Source of the DNA: an uncultured Latescibacterota bacterium
GTDB taxonomy: Bacteria; Latescibacterota; UBA2968
Direction of reading: 5' to 3'
DNA length: 64,000 bases
NCBI GenBank assembly: GCA_958295785.1
Contig: OY282377.1
Location: 2,742,394-2,806,393 of the forward strand
Below are positions 9,180 through 17,626 of the stretch, in pieces; within the stretch, counting starts at the first letter, position 1, and each line of letters opens with the position of its first letter. Below the pieces are notes generated by a model that searched no databases, was not told the origin of the DNA, and worked only from the letters and a program-made list of their open reading frames with translations. Made by a program: the position numbers and the translations under genes.

Positions 9180-9755
9180 TCAACACTCACCATTGATTTT
9201 CAACTTGGCGTATATCGCTTCCCAGCGTTCGGGATGGCTCTCGTGCGTGTTGAGGGGTTGAAAGCCTGCGGCGAGGTAGGTTTTGATCGCAACCAAACGC
9301 CAGTCATCGGTTTTGAGATGGGCCTTTTGATAGCCCAAGTCTTTTAAGCGATGGAGGACGAGGGCGTTGAGCAAATGCCCGAGTCCTTTGCCGCGATGGT
9401 CAGACAGCACGGCGACCATGTGAACTTCGCCTATGTCTGGCGATTGGTCATCCACGCGCCAAGCACACGCGCTGGCGATGGGGTTGCCGTTGTGGGTGAT
9501 AAAAAAGAGATTCTCGGCCTGAAAGCGGGAATCTCGAATCAAATTCTCTCGGCATTTCTCCGCGGTCCAGTTGTGGCCCACATTCCCTTCCATGATGCGA
9601 CACCACGCGGCTTCGTCGCCCGAACAATAGGTGCGGATGGCATAACCGGCGACGTTCTGAACCTCGGGCAGATCGCGGAGATGATCGCGGAACATTTCGA
9701 GTTGCGGCAGTTGTTCCACAGGCAGGGCGAACATTTTTTTTACCCAGCGAATCAT
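9180..9755 (-). CDS. GNAT-family N-acetyltransferase
   Basis: A 191-residue acetyltransferase. Acetyl-CoA motif A is visible as VAVLSDHRGKGLGHLLNAL near residues 125-143 (R-G-K-G-L-G pyrophosphate loop), followed by KTYLAAGFQPL, the usual C-terminal beta-bulge segment. The substrate cannot be inferred. I chose the ATG at 9753-9755 because GGAGAAG precedes it at good spacing; an in-frame start 14 codons upstream has no such site. It is convergent with the EndoQ-helicase gene. Confidence 0.8.
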   Translation of the reverse strand: MIRWVKKMFALPVEQLPQLEMFRDHLRDLPEVQNVAGYAIRTYCSGDEAAWCRIMEGNVGHNWTAEKCRENLIRDSRFQAENLFFITHNGNPIASACAWRVDDQSPDIGEVHMVAVLSDHRGKGLGHLLNALVLHRLKDLGYQKAHLKTDDWRLVAIKTYLAAGFQPLNTHESHPERWEAIYAKLKINGEC

Positions 9756-9782
9756 GTCTTCTCCGTTTAGCGAATCTACTGC

Positions 9783-9816
9783 TTTTCGGGCGGGCACAGG
9801 GGCACCGCCTCTACGA
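9783..9816. repeat. GC-rich palindromic repeat (REP-like)
   Basis: The sequence carries GGGCGGGCACAGGGGCACCG followed by CCTCTACG, one copy of a family with core GTAGGGGCGGTGCCCC and a flanking GTGCCCGCCC arm. Other copies are listed separately. It sits between the GNAT gene and polA. Confidence 0.6.
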
Positions 9817-9842
9817 TTTGTCGATTCGTCAATTCGCTGATT

Positions 9843-12614
9843 TCAATGCGCCTCCAACCAGTTGCTTCCCGTGCCCATCTCCACCACAATCGGCACCGAC
9901 ATCGGCAGGGCGTTTTTCATCGCTTCTTCAATGAGCGGCATCGCCACATCGGCTTCGTCTTTGTGCATGTCAAAAACGAGTTCGTCGTGAACTTGCAACA
10001 ACATGCGCGTTTTTAACGCCCGTTCTTGCAGCGCGTCTTGAACGCGGCGCATCGCAATTTTGATCATATCCGCTGCCGTGCCCTGAATCCGCGAATTGAT
10101 CGCATTGCGCTCGGCGCGCTTGCGCGTGGTGGCGTTGCGCGAGTGAATGTCTCGCAAATAACGCCTGCGCCCGGTCATCGTCTCCACATACCCGTGTTCG
10201 CGTGCAAAAGCAATGGTTTCATCCATGTACTTTTTCGCGCCGGGAAATTGGTCGAAATACTGATCGATCAACCGCCCGGCTTCGGATCGCGGAATGTTCA
10301 ATCGCTGCGCCAAGCCAAAAGCCGAAATCCCATAAATAATGCCAAAGTTCACGGTCTTGGCCTGGCGGCGCATCTCGGCGGTCACATCGCCTTCGTCCAA
10401 GCCGTAAATTTTCATCGCGGTTGCCGCGTGAATGTCCAACCCATCCCGAAATGCCTTGCCCATCTCGATATCCCCACTCAATTCGGCCACCACGCGCAAT
10501 TCGATCTGCGAATAGTCCGCCGACAACAGCGCGTAGTGCTCGTTGCGCGGCACAAAGGCTTTGCGAATCTCGCGCCCCTTTTCCGTGCGAATGGGGATAT
10601 TCTGCAAATTCGGCCCGTGCGATTGCAACCGCCCGGTCGCGGTCACGGCCTGTTCGTAATGCGTATGCACGTGCCCGGTTTTCGCAAAGACCGCGCCCGG
10701 CAGCATGTCCAAATACGTGGATTTCAGTTTCGAGTACGTGCGATACATCAAAATCTGCTCGACAATCTCGTGTTTGTGCGCCAGCCGCTGCAAAATGGAT
10801 TCCCCGGTTTGATACTGCTTGGTCTTGGTGGTTCGCCGCGCATTGGGGTCGAGTTTCAACTTGTCGAACAATATCTCGCCCAGTTGCTTGGGGGAATTGA
10901 GATTAAACGCTTCGCCCGCCAACTCGTAAATGCGCCCGCGAATGGCCGCGAGTTCGTCTCGCAAATCCTCCGACAGCACCTCGATGACCGGCACGTCCAT
11001 GCGAATGCCCTCATACTCCATCTGTGCCAACACCGATACCAGCGGGCATTCCACATCTTCAAACACGCGCGTCTGTCCCATCTCTTTGATTTTTGGACGC
11101 AGGGCCTCGGCCAACTGCAAGGTGATATCCGCATCCTCGGTCGCGTATTCCGTCACCTTGTCCAGCGGGACCTCGCGCAGGGTCTTTTGTTTGACGCCCT
11201 TTTTCTTTTCCCCGATTAAAGACTCAATGGCAATGGGTTCATATCCCAACACGGTCCGCGCCAAAATATCCATGCCGCGGCGCGCTTCGGGGGCGATCAC
11301 ATACGCGGCCAGCATCGTGTCAAATATCGCCCCCCGAACCTCCAAGCCCTGCCACAACAACACGGCCATGTCGAATTTGAGATTGTGTCCAATTTTCTTT
11401 GTTTTGGGATTTTCCAAAATCTCCCGAAATTCTTCCAACGCGGCCCTGTTTTCATCCGGGTCTTCCGGCAGGGGCACGTAATATCCCGCGTGCGGTTGAA
11501 ACGAGAACGCGAGGCCGAGCAATTCGCACGTTCTCGGATTCAGGCCCGTCGTTTCCGTATCAAAACAAAATGCCTTTTGCCGCGCCAATTTTGCGATTAA
11601 GGCCGCGCGCTTCTCCCGCGTATCCACCGTGTAATACTCGTGTTCGACATCCGCAATGGTCTTGTTATTCGACTCGCCTATCGGCTCATCCGCAGCCTCA
11701 TCGCCAAACAGCGAGGTCTGTTGTCGATCCGCATTAAAATCGCCTCCAAACAGCCGTTTGCCCAGGGTGTGGAACTCCAACTCGGCAAACAGAGTTTTGA
11801 GCTTTTCATCGTCTCGCGGCTTCACCGATAGATCGTCCAACCCAAAATTCAACGGCACGTCGAGACGAATGGCGACCAATTCCTTTGACAGCAATGCCTG
11901 TTTTCGATACGTCACCACATTCTCTTTTTGCTTGCCCTTCAATTCATCCACATGATCGAGCAAGCCCTCCACGCTGTCGTATTGCGCGATCAACTTTTGC
12001 GCGGTCTTTGGCCCAATGCCCGGCACGCCCGGCACATTGTCGCTCGAATCGCCCATCAGCCCGAGCATATCGATCACTTGATCCACGCGCTCGATTTCCC
12101 ATTGCGCCAGCACTTCTGCCACGCCCAAAATCTCCGCGCCTTGTCCCGTACGCCCGGGCTTGCTGATCCGCGTTTTTTCCGACACGAGTTGGGCATAGTC
12201 CTTATCGGGCGTCACCATATACGTTGTGAACCCGGCCTTTTCGGCCTGCTTGGCCAGCGTGCCGATCACGTCGTCGGCCTCATAGCCCGGTTTGCGAATC
12301 ACCGGCACGTTGAACCCTCCGCACATCTGATCGATATAGGGCAACGCGAGGCTCAAATCCTCGGGCATGGCTTCCCGCTGCGCCTTGTACGCTTTGAACA
12401 TCTCGTGCCGATACGTGGGCTCTGGCGTGTCGAAAACCACGGCCAAGTGCGAGGGTTGCGCGTTGCCCAAAATATCCAACAACGCATTTGTAAAAACAAA
12501 TAACGCCGAAGTGTTCATCCCGTTCGACGTCATGCGCGGATTGCGGATCATCGCAAAATGCCCCCGATAAATCAGGGCCATTCCATCTAACAAATACAGG
12601 GTCTTATCTGCCAT
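9843..12614 (-). CDS. polA: DNA polymerase I
   Basis: A 923-residue three-domain enzyme. Residues 1-300 are the 5' nuclease (LYLLDGMALIYRGHFA, VTPDKDYAQL, GLMGDSSDNVPGVPGIGPK). About 340-520 is the 3'-5' proofreading exonuclease with intact acidic residues (CFDTETTGL, GHNLKFDMAVL, YATEDADITLQL). The polymerase follows, with motif A SADYSQIELRV, motif B RRQAKTVNFGIIYG and motif C LLQVHDELVFD. It fills gaps and removes RNA primers in repair and lagging-strand maturation. The proofreading site looks active, unlike in Thermus or mycobacterial Pol I. Confidence 0.97.
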   Translation of the reverse strand: MADKTLYLLDGMALIYRGHFAMIRNPRMTSNGMNTSALFVFTNALLDILGNAQPSHLAVVFDTPEPTYRHEMFKAYKAQREAMPEDLSLALPYIDQMCGGFNVPVIRKPGYEADDVIGTLAKQAEKAGFTTYMVTPDKDYAQLVSEKTRISKPGRTGQGAEILGVAEVLAQWEIERVDQVIDMLGLMGDSSDNVPGVPGIGPKTAQKLIAQYDSVEGLLDHVDELKGKQKENVVTYRKQALLSKELVAIRLDVPLNFGLDDLSVKPRDDEKLKTLFAELEFHTLGKRLFGGDFNADRQQTSLFGDEAADEPIGESNNKTIADVEHEYYTVDTREKRAALIAKLARQKAFCFDTETTGLNPRTCELLGLAFSFQPHAGYYVPLPEDPDENRAALEEFREILENPKTKKIGHNLKFDMAVLLWQGLEVRGAIFDTMLAAYVIAPEARRGMDILARTVLGYEPIAIESLIGEKKKGVKQKTLREVPLDKVTEYATEDADITLQLAEALRPKIKEMGQTRVFEDVECPLVSVLAQMEYEGIRMDVPVIEVLSEDLRDELAAIRGRIYELAGEAFNLNSPKQLGEILFDKLKLDPNARRTTKTKQYQTGESILQRLAHKHEIVEQILMYRTYSKLKSTYLDMLPGAVFAKTGHVHTHYEQAVTATGRLQSHGPNLQNIPIRTEKGREIRKAFVPRNEHYALLSADYSQIELRVVAELSGDIEMGKAFRDGLDIHAATAMKIYGLDEGDVTAEMRRQAKTVNFGIIYGISAFGLAQRLNIPRSEAGRLIDQYFDQFPGAKKYMDETIAFAREHGYVETMTGRRRYLRDIHSRNATTRKRAERNAINSRIQGTAADMIKIAMRRVQDALQERALKTRMLLQVHDELVFDMHKDEADVAMPLIEEAMKNALPMSVPIVVEMGTGSNWLEAH

Positions 12615-12683
12615 TTTTATTCCTTTGGGCTAAAAAATGCGAATAATCGGTCAATGCGGTGAATTGTCAGTGGTCCGCCCTTG

Positions 12684-12780
12684 TATCTTCGGGCGAGCAC
12701 AGGAGCATCGCCCCTAAGTTTCTATCCTCGCATCTTGTATCTTTGGGCGAGCACGGGAGCATCGCCCCTGCGTTTTTATT
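12684..12780. repeat. Two tandem REP-like repeats
   Basis: Two copies of the GGGCGAGCAC(A/G)GGAGCATCG / CCCCT unit stand about 50 bp apart in the same orientation, at about 12690-12718 and 12745-12772. They are separated by a shared TATCCTCGCATCTTGTATCT segment that also accompanies the copy at 48785. They fill the 247-bp gap between polA and the next gene; no gene is seen here. Confidence 0.6.
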
Positions 12781-12861
12781 TTTTTGATAATGGCGAGGCG
12801 ATATATCACAAAGCCGACAAATCAATATCGCGTGCTTATGTTCACCTGTCAAGCGGACCGC

Positions 12862-13371
12862 TCATTCCTCCACCCGCAAAAACGCGCCGCGATCCCAAAA
12901 CTGCCTCTTCGCCACCGCGCCAGTCGAATCCCAGTACGTCCAAATCCCATCGGGTTCGCCGTCTAGGTATGTCACTTCCTTTTGTTTGACGCCATTTGCA
13001 TACCACCATGTTGAAAGCCCGTGCCGCCCGCCATTTTCCCACATGCCCGTGTTCTTGATCTGTCCATTTTCGTACCATTCCACGACTGCGCCTTCGGGCT
13101 TGCCATCAACCCAGTCCATTTCCCCTTGTTTTTGCCCGTTCTCATACCAGTGCGTCCAAACCCCCACTTTGACATCGCGCTCGTATTTGCCGACCGAACG
13201 CTCGCGGCCATTTTCGTAAAACGACTGATACAACCCGTGTCTGAGATACCGCTTGTGCCCTTCATCCCAATACACATGGTATTTTTCGCGCCCATCCTCT
13301 ACGAGTTGAACCTCGGGCCCACATGCAACCAGCGCGAGACAAAACGCGATGATTCTCAATTGACGCCACAT
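12862..13371 (-). CDS. MORN/YwqK-repeat lipoprotein, second paralogue
   Basis: A 169-residue protein with signal MWRQLRIIAFCLALVAC and a lipobox-like LVAC at residues 14-17. It is followed by repeats such as YENGRERSVGKYERDVKVGV, WYENGQKQGEMDWVDGKPEG and WYANGVKQKEVTYLDGEPDG. This is the MORN_2 pattern shared with the protein at 5263, but repeat number and sequence differ, so the duplication is not recent. It is probably an outer-membrane-anchored beta-sheet protein of unknown function. Confidence 0.75.
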   Translation of the reverse strand: MWRQLRIIAFCLALVACGPEVQLVEDGREKYHVYWDEGHKRYLRHGLYQSFYENGRERSVGKYERDVKVGVWTHWYENGQKQGEMDWVDGKPEGAVVEWYENGQIKNTGMWENGGRHGLSTWWYANGVKQKEVTYLDGEPDGIWTYWDSTGAVAKRQFWDRGAFLRVEE

Positions 13372-13387
13372 CTTATCACCTGTAATA

Positions 13388-13523
13388 GTAGGGCGGCACC
13401 CCCGTGCCCGCCTAAATCTACGAATCTACGAAACGGGGTACAAATGCGTCAGCAGTTCATCTACGAACCCCGTCCATTCCCCAAAAACGAGATGTAGGGG
13501 CGGTGCCCCCGTGCCCGCCTAAA
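13388..13523. repeat. Pair of REP-like repeats enclosing a miniature insert
   Basis: REP-like copies at about 13388-13411 and 13495-13522 (GTGCCCCCGTGCCCGCC) are both followed by CTAAATCTACGAATC. Between them, about 13432-13459, is a variant of the short CGGGGTACAA...CAGCAGTTC insert described at 51307 and 57123. The whole block may be a nested repeat. It contains no gene. Confidence 0.55.
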
Positions 13524-13561
13524 TCTACGAATCGACAAATCGCAACGGCGGATAGGCGGGG

Positions 13562-13996
13562 TTAGACCCCGATCTCCAGCAACTGAATCGTCATGGTAAC
13601 TTCCTCACCGGCCAGCGGATGGTTGCCATCTAAGGTCACGGTTTGGGGCGTGACTTTTGTGACAGACACTTCGACAGGCGTGCCATCGGGATCTGCCTGC
13701 ACCTCCATCCGCACGCCCTTTTCGAGCGGTGCATCGGGTGGGAATTTCGACCGTGCGACCTCGATCACAAAATCGGGATTATACGGACCAAACGCCTCTT
13801 CGGGCGACAGGAGGACCGTGCGGGAATCGCCTTCTTTCATGCCGAGAACAAGGCGCGTAAAGATGTTTTTGACCGCCTCATCTCCCACAGTAAATTCATA
13901 AGGTTCGCCCTCAGCCGTGCCTTCGGCCACGGTTCCGTCCTCCAAAACGCCCTTGTAATAAACCAATACGCGGTTGCCAATTTCTGCTCGTGCCAT
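13562..13996 (-). CDS. SlyD-like FKBP-type peptidyl-prolyl cis-trans isomerase
   Basis: A 144-residue protein with the FKBP core split by an insert-in-flap domain: VLVYYKGVLEDGTVAEGT, YEFTVGDEAVKNIFTRLVLG, VLLSPEEAFGPYNPDF, and the C-terminal LDGNHPLAGEEVTMTIQLLE, the SlyD signature GNHPLAG. It catalyses proline isomerisation and acts as a folding chaperone. The His-rich metal-binding tail of E. coli SlyD is absent. It is a free-standing gene flanked by repeats. Confidence 0.9.
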   Translation of the reverse strand: MARAEIGNRVLVYYKGVLEDGTVAEGTAEGEPYEFTVGDEAVKNIFTRLVLGMKEGDSRTVLLSPEEAFGPYNPDFVIEVARSKFPPDAPLEKGVRMEVQADPDGTPVEVSVTKVTPQTVTLDGNHPLAGEEVTMTIQLLEIGV

Positions 13997-14154
13997 AAGG
14001 ACTCCGGTGGTTAGTGGTCAGTCCCCGCCCTTTCACCCGGCATAAAGGTGAGAAGCGAGAGGCGAGAAGGCCGCCCGAGCCCCAAGTGGTCATCGGAATA
14101 GATTCTCACCTTTTCCATTGCCTTTGTATATATTATTTTTTTTGCAGTATTCAT

Positions 14155-14420
14155 ATAAGCCATCACGCACAGCGTACAAGTCCTTCTACCAACACACGTT
14201 CATTTGGCAACCCACTCGGAAGGTCAGCGCATGCTGTACTGCTACAAAGCGATTGAACCGCTGGCGTAGTTGTTCCCACGGCGGCGCTCGGTTTTGAGAC
14301 GCCGACCAACTTGAAAGCACGCTTGAGGTTGTCAGCAAGCGCCATGAACGAGAACTCGGCTTTGACGAGAAAGTGCGCGTAACGCCAGTTAATAACGAGG
14401 AATTTCCATGTCTGAAAATG
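14155..14420 (-). pseudogene. Relic zone: diverged long repeat joined to an IS1182-like transposase tail
   Basis: Bases about 14155-14255 align, with many mismatches, to the right part of the ~460-bp inverted-repeat family (ATCACGCACAGCG through GCGCATGCTGTACTG). From about 14270 to 14410 the reverse strand reads RYAHFLVKAEFSFMALADNL then KRAFKLVGV. This resembles the C-terminal end of IS1182-family transposases (E-F-[S/A]-x-M-A-L-A-x-N-L-[K/R]-R). No start or catalytic core remains. It occupies the 400-bp gap upstream of the MetE-like gene. Confidence 0.5.
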
Positions 14421-15472
14421 CAATTGAAAAACCGAACGCCGTGCAAGAACTGCGCCGCGAATCCACCATTCTCACCACGACTGTGGGGTCCTATCCGCTA
14501 CCCGATTGGCTCTTGGGCGCGGCGGGCGAAACCGCAGTTGTGGATGCCACGCGCGTGATTTTTGACACGCAACGCCAGGCCGGCATTGACCTGCCCACCG
14601 ATGGCGAATTGTACCGATTTGACATCAACCACCCCGAAACCAATGGCATGATCGAATATTTTGTGCGCCCAATGGGGGGGACGCGCGCGGATTTTGGGCG
14701 CACCGAAGTCGAGGCATTTCGCCGACAACGTGCGATGGATTTTCGCGCCAAACCCGCTGCGGTTGTCGAAGCCGAACTCACAGAAGGCACGCTCGATCTG
14801 TTGTCCGATTGCGCGCGTGCGGCGGCCGTGGCGGGTGGGCCATTCAAATTTACCCTGACCAGCCCCTATATGCTCGCCCGAACCCTGCTCGACAATTACT
14901 ACGGTGATTTTGACACCCTGCTCATGGGCGTGGCAAATGTGCTGGCCGATCAAGTGCGCGGCCTGCCCTGCGCCTGTGTCCAGGTCGATGAAGCCAATAT
15001 CCCGGGCAATCCCGAAGACGCGCCGCTTGCGGCTCAAGCGATCAATACCGTGCTCGACGCGGTCGATCCCAGTGTGGAAAAAGCCGTTCACTTTTGTTTT
15101 GGAAACTACGGCGGGCAAACGATTCAACGCGGCACATGGCGGTCCCTCATCGCATTTCTCAACGCTCTGCACACCGATCACCTCGTGCTCGAACTCGCCC
15201 ATCGCCCGGAAGACGATTTGATCGCCCTCAAAGAAATTGATCCGCGCATCCAACTCGGCATTGGCGTGGTCGATATCAAAATCAACCACCTCGAAACGCC
15301 CGAACAAATTGCTCGCCGCCTCGACCACGCAGAAAAAGAACTCGGCCCGGGCCGAGTCGCATTTATCCACCCGGACTGTGGATTCTGGATGCTCAAACGC
15401 TCGGTGGCCGACCGCAAAATCGCCGCCCTCGCACAGGGCAGAGATCTGTATTTGGGAAAAGCAACCGCATAA
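14408..15472 (+). CDS. MetE C-terminal-domain (cobalamin-independent methionine synthase-like) protein
   Basis: A 354-residue protein of the single-domain MetE_C (UROD/MetE-like) family, half the length of classical MetE. It shows TTTVGSYPLPDW at the start, DGELYRFD, a zinc-site-like VHFCFGNYGG near residue 226, LELAHRP near 261, and HPDCGFWMLKR near 321, whose Cys is the expected last zinc ligand. Such proteins transfer methyl groups to thiols, from methyl-THF, methylcobamide or other donors; the donor here is unknown. The gene has a GAGG-like site before the ATG. metF and ahcY lie 10 kb upstream. Confidence 0.8.
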   Translation: MSENAIEKPNAVQELRRESTILTTTVGSYPLPDWLLGAAGETAVVDATRVIFDTQRQAGIDLPTDGELYRFDINHPETNGMIEYFVRPMGGTRADFGRTEVEAFRRQRAMDFRAKPAAVVEAELTEGTLDLLSDCARAAAVAGGPFKFTLTSPYMLARTLLDNYYGDFDTLLMGVANVLADQVRGLPCACVQVDEANIPGNPEDAPLAAQAINTVLDAVDPSVEKAVHFCFGNYGGQTIQRGTWRSLIAFLNALHTDHLVLELAHRPEDDLIALKEIDPRIQLGIGVVDIKINHLETPEQIARRLDHAEKELGPGRVAFIHPDCGFWMLKRSVADRKIAALAQGRDLYLGKATA

Positions 15473-15552
15473 GAACGCAGATCGGGCGATCACGGATGAA
15501 ACGGATGACGCGGATTGCGCGGATGAAAGGCGAAAAGCAGGAGTTATACTAA

Positions 15553-15664
15553 GAAGCCCTAACAAAAAGGAATCAAGCATCTGAAACAGATGAGTGAACA
15601 CCCGCAGGAACGCCTCAAAGTCGGCCTCTCACAAATCCATGCCAACGCTTTTTGTTAGGGATTC
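15553..15664 (+). mobile_element. 112-bp MITE, copy 1
   Basis: It begins GAAGCCCTAAC and ends GTTAGGGATTC (imperfect terminal inverted repeats). The interior shares GCAGGAACGCCTCAAAG and CGGCCTCTCACAAATCC with copies at 51398, 56836 and 63233 (inverted). It has no coding capacity. It is probably moved by the IS5-family element at 63602, whose left end it matches. Confidence 0.75.
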
Positions 15665-15669
15665 AAGTG

Positions 15670-16698
15670 TCAACACGACCTATTATGCGGATCGTTTTTA
15701 TACTGTTGTTTGTAATAGTCTCGGTACTCTGCGCTGTTCCGAATTTTTCGCCACCAGTCTTCATTGTTCAGATACCATTCCACTGTGAGGCGCAGGGCAT
15801 CTTCAAAATTGTATTTTGGCTTCCACCCCAGTGCCGCGATTTTTGACGCATTCAGGGAATACCGCATGTCGTGTCCGGGGCGGTCGGTCACATATTGCAT
15901 GAGGTCTTTGGGCTTCTCCAGATACGCCAGAATTTTTTCCGCGACAGCAAGGCCATCGGCTTCGTTCTCGCCGCCCACATTATAGGCTTCGCCCGGCGTG
16001 CCCTCGTGAAGCACCAGATCAATCGCCGCGCAGTGATCGGTCACGTAGAGATGATCGCGAACAGCCGTGCCCGCGCCATACACGGGCAATGGCATGTCGT
16101 CAATGGCATTGGCAATGTAAATGGGCACGCGCTTTTCGGGATATTGAAATGGGCCGATATTATTGGCCGCCCGCGTAATCACCACGGGCAGGCCATACGT
16201 GATGGCAAATGCCCGCGCCATCAGATCACCTGACGCTTTTGCCACAGCGTAGGGATTGCGCGGGGCAATGGGTGCCTCTTCTGTCCAGGGTTCTTCGCCT
16301 TCTTCCAAAGACCCATAGACCTCATCGGTGCTCACTTGCAAAAACCGCTCAACGCCGCGGTCGCGCGCTACGGCGAGCAGGGTATACACCCCCAGCGCGT
16401 TGGATTTCATAAACGCTTCCGCCCCCATAATGCTGCGATCCACATGGCTTTCCGCCGCAAAATTTGCCACGAGATCAACCCGTTGCATCACGCTGTGAAC
16501 CAACTCGGCATTGCAAATATCCCCGCGCACAAATTCGTATCGGGGATGGTCCGCAATATCCAACACATTGTCCAGATTGCCTGCATACGTCAACTTATCC
16601 AAATTGATGACGCGGTAATCGCGGTACGCATTGAGGATGTGGCGCGCAAAATGGCTGCCAATAAACCCGGCGCCCCCGGTAATGAGAATGGTTTTCAA
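15670..16698 (-). CDS. rfbB: dTDP-glucose 4,6-dehydratase
   Basis: A 342-residue extended SDR: Rossmann motif TGGAGFIGSHFARHIL at the N-terminus, STDEVYGSLEEGE with the active-site Asp-Glu, and NPYAVAKASGDLMARAF with the catalytic Tyr-x3-Lys. RAANNIGPFQYPEKRVP follows in the substrate region. It converts dTDP-glucose to dTDP-4-keto-6-deoxyglucose for rhamnose or other deoxysugars. No rfbA, rfbC or rfbD is seen next to it, so the pathway genes must be elsewhere. The C-terminus is followed 5 bp later by a MITE. Confidence 0.93.
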   Translation of the reverse strand: MKTILITGGAGFIGSHFARHILNAYRDYRVINLDKLTYAGNLDNVLDIADHPRYEFVRGDICNAELVHSVMQRVDLVANFAAESHVDRSIMGAEAFMKSNALGVYTLLAVARDRGVERFLQVSTDEVYGSLEEGEEPWTEEAPIAPRNPYAVAKASGDLMARAFAITYGLPVVITRAANNIGPFQYPEKRVPIYIANAIDDMPLPVYGAGTAVRDHLYVTDHCAAIDLVLHEGTPGEAYNVGGENEADGLAVAEKILAYLEKPKDLMQYVTDRPGHDMRYSLNASKIAALGWKPKYNFEDALRLTVEWYLNNEDWWRKIRNSAEYRDYYKQQYKNDPHNRSC

Positions 16699-16875
16699 GG
16701 TGACTCCTCGTGGTTGCCAAAAAGCGATTGCGGATTAAGCGAAAAAAAGCGCGAGAGGGTAGGGGCGTGGTCGTAAATCCGACAATCGCAAGTCCCAAGC
16801 CGCACGGTCTGATCAGGCTCGTGCGCGATGGATTTACACGCTCGCTTCCTCAAAAAAGATGCGAAAATAAAAACG

Positions 16876-16905
16876 TAGGGGCGGTGCCCCCGTGCCCGCC
16901 CAAAG
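16876..16905. repeat. REP-like repeat
   Basis: The copy reads GTAGGGGCGGTGCCCC then CGTGCCCGCCC. The stretch 16700-17013 around it contains no gene that I can support. Confidence 0.6.
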
Positions 16906-17013
16906 ATAAAAGCGGCGAAGAACAGATAGGGTATCAGATGGGTATTGCTTCAGGTTCATAAAACACCTTTTTGCGGTCGTGGTTCAATTTCTTACGTACA
17001 TGCATTCACGTCT

Positions 17014-17477
17014 TATACCAATTTGATTTTTATTTGTTCGTATCCTGCCTCCCTTCAGGGAGGAATGAGGAACAGACATTCCGTAGAGATCATGCCTTGC
17101 TTGTCTCAAGCGTTTGGTTCTACCTCCGCGTGGGTTGCCTTCGATGCGTTGGCTACGCCTGTGCCTACGGCGTGCGGCGACCTACTTTTTTTCAACAGCA
17201 AAAAAAAGTAGGCAAAAAATGCCGCTCTCATACGCCGAGAGGCTGGCACAGCGCAAATCGCTTTTGTAACAGAACGACATGCGTTGGCCTGCGAAGGAAG
17301 TTGCAAGATGGCTGTTGGTTGCCAAACGGCCTTGCGCGCTGTGCATGATGGCTTTGTGTGAAGGTATTTTGTGATCGCATTTTTGCGATGGCTTTTCTGA
17401 ATGACTGCGGAACGTCAAGGGAGATTGCTTGCTGGCAACATATCGCACCAGGCCAATAGAAAATCAAATTGGTATTA
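17014..17477 (+). repeat. ~460-bp inverted-repeat element, copy L1
   Basis: It is bounded by TATACCAATTTGATTTT on the left and AAAATCAAATTGGTATTA on the right. Internal landmarks in order: CCTCCC-TTCA-GGGAGG hairpin; GCGTTGGCTACGCC; a hairpin at 17181-17212 (CCTACTTTTTTT / AAAAAAAGTAGG); GCACAGCGC, which can pair with GCGCTGTGC about 100 bp later; and GACATGCGTTGGCC. The same order recurs at 47092, 56948 and 62248. Short open frames inside it have no recognisable protein homology. It could be a MITE or a structured RNA-encoding element. Confidence 0.75.
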
Positions 17478-17626
17478 TACCAAATTGAAATTACAATGTG
17501 GGGCTTTGTCGGTGTGCTTTGGATATATTGTCCTTGAAAATTATCCCCTCGCATGGTAATTTCCCAAAAATTGTCCGCCCTGTCAAAGCCATTTAGACAC
17601 CGGTTTTTTTTACGCTGGGAATCTCC

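Noticed and set aside
17106-17306. Small proteins encoded by the ~460-bp repeats
   Set aside because: Frames differ between copies, cross the hairpin and have no ribosome-binding sites; paired changes favour a nucleic-acid structure.
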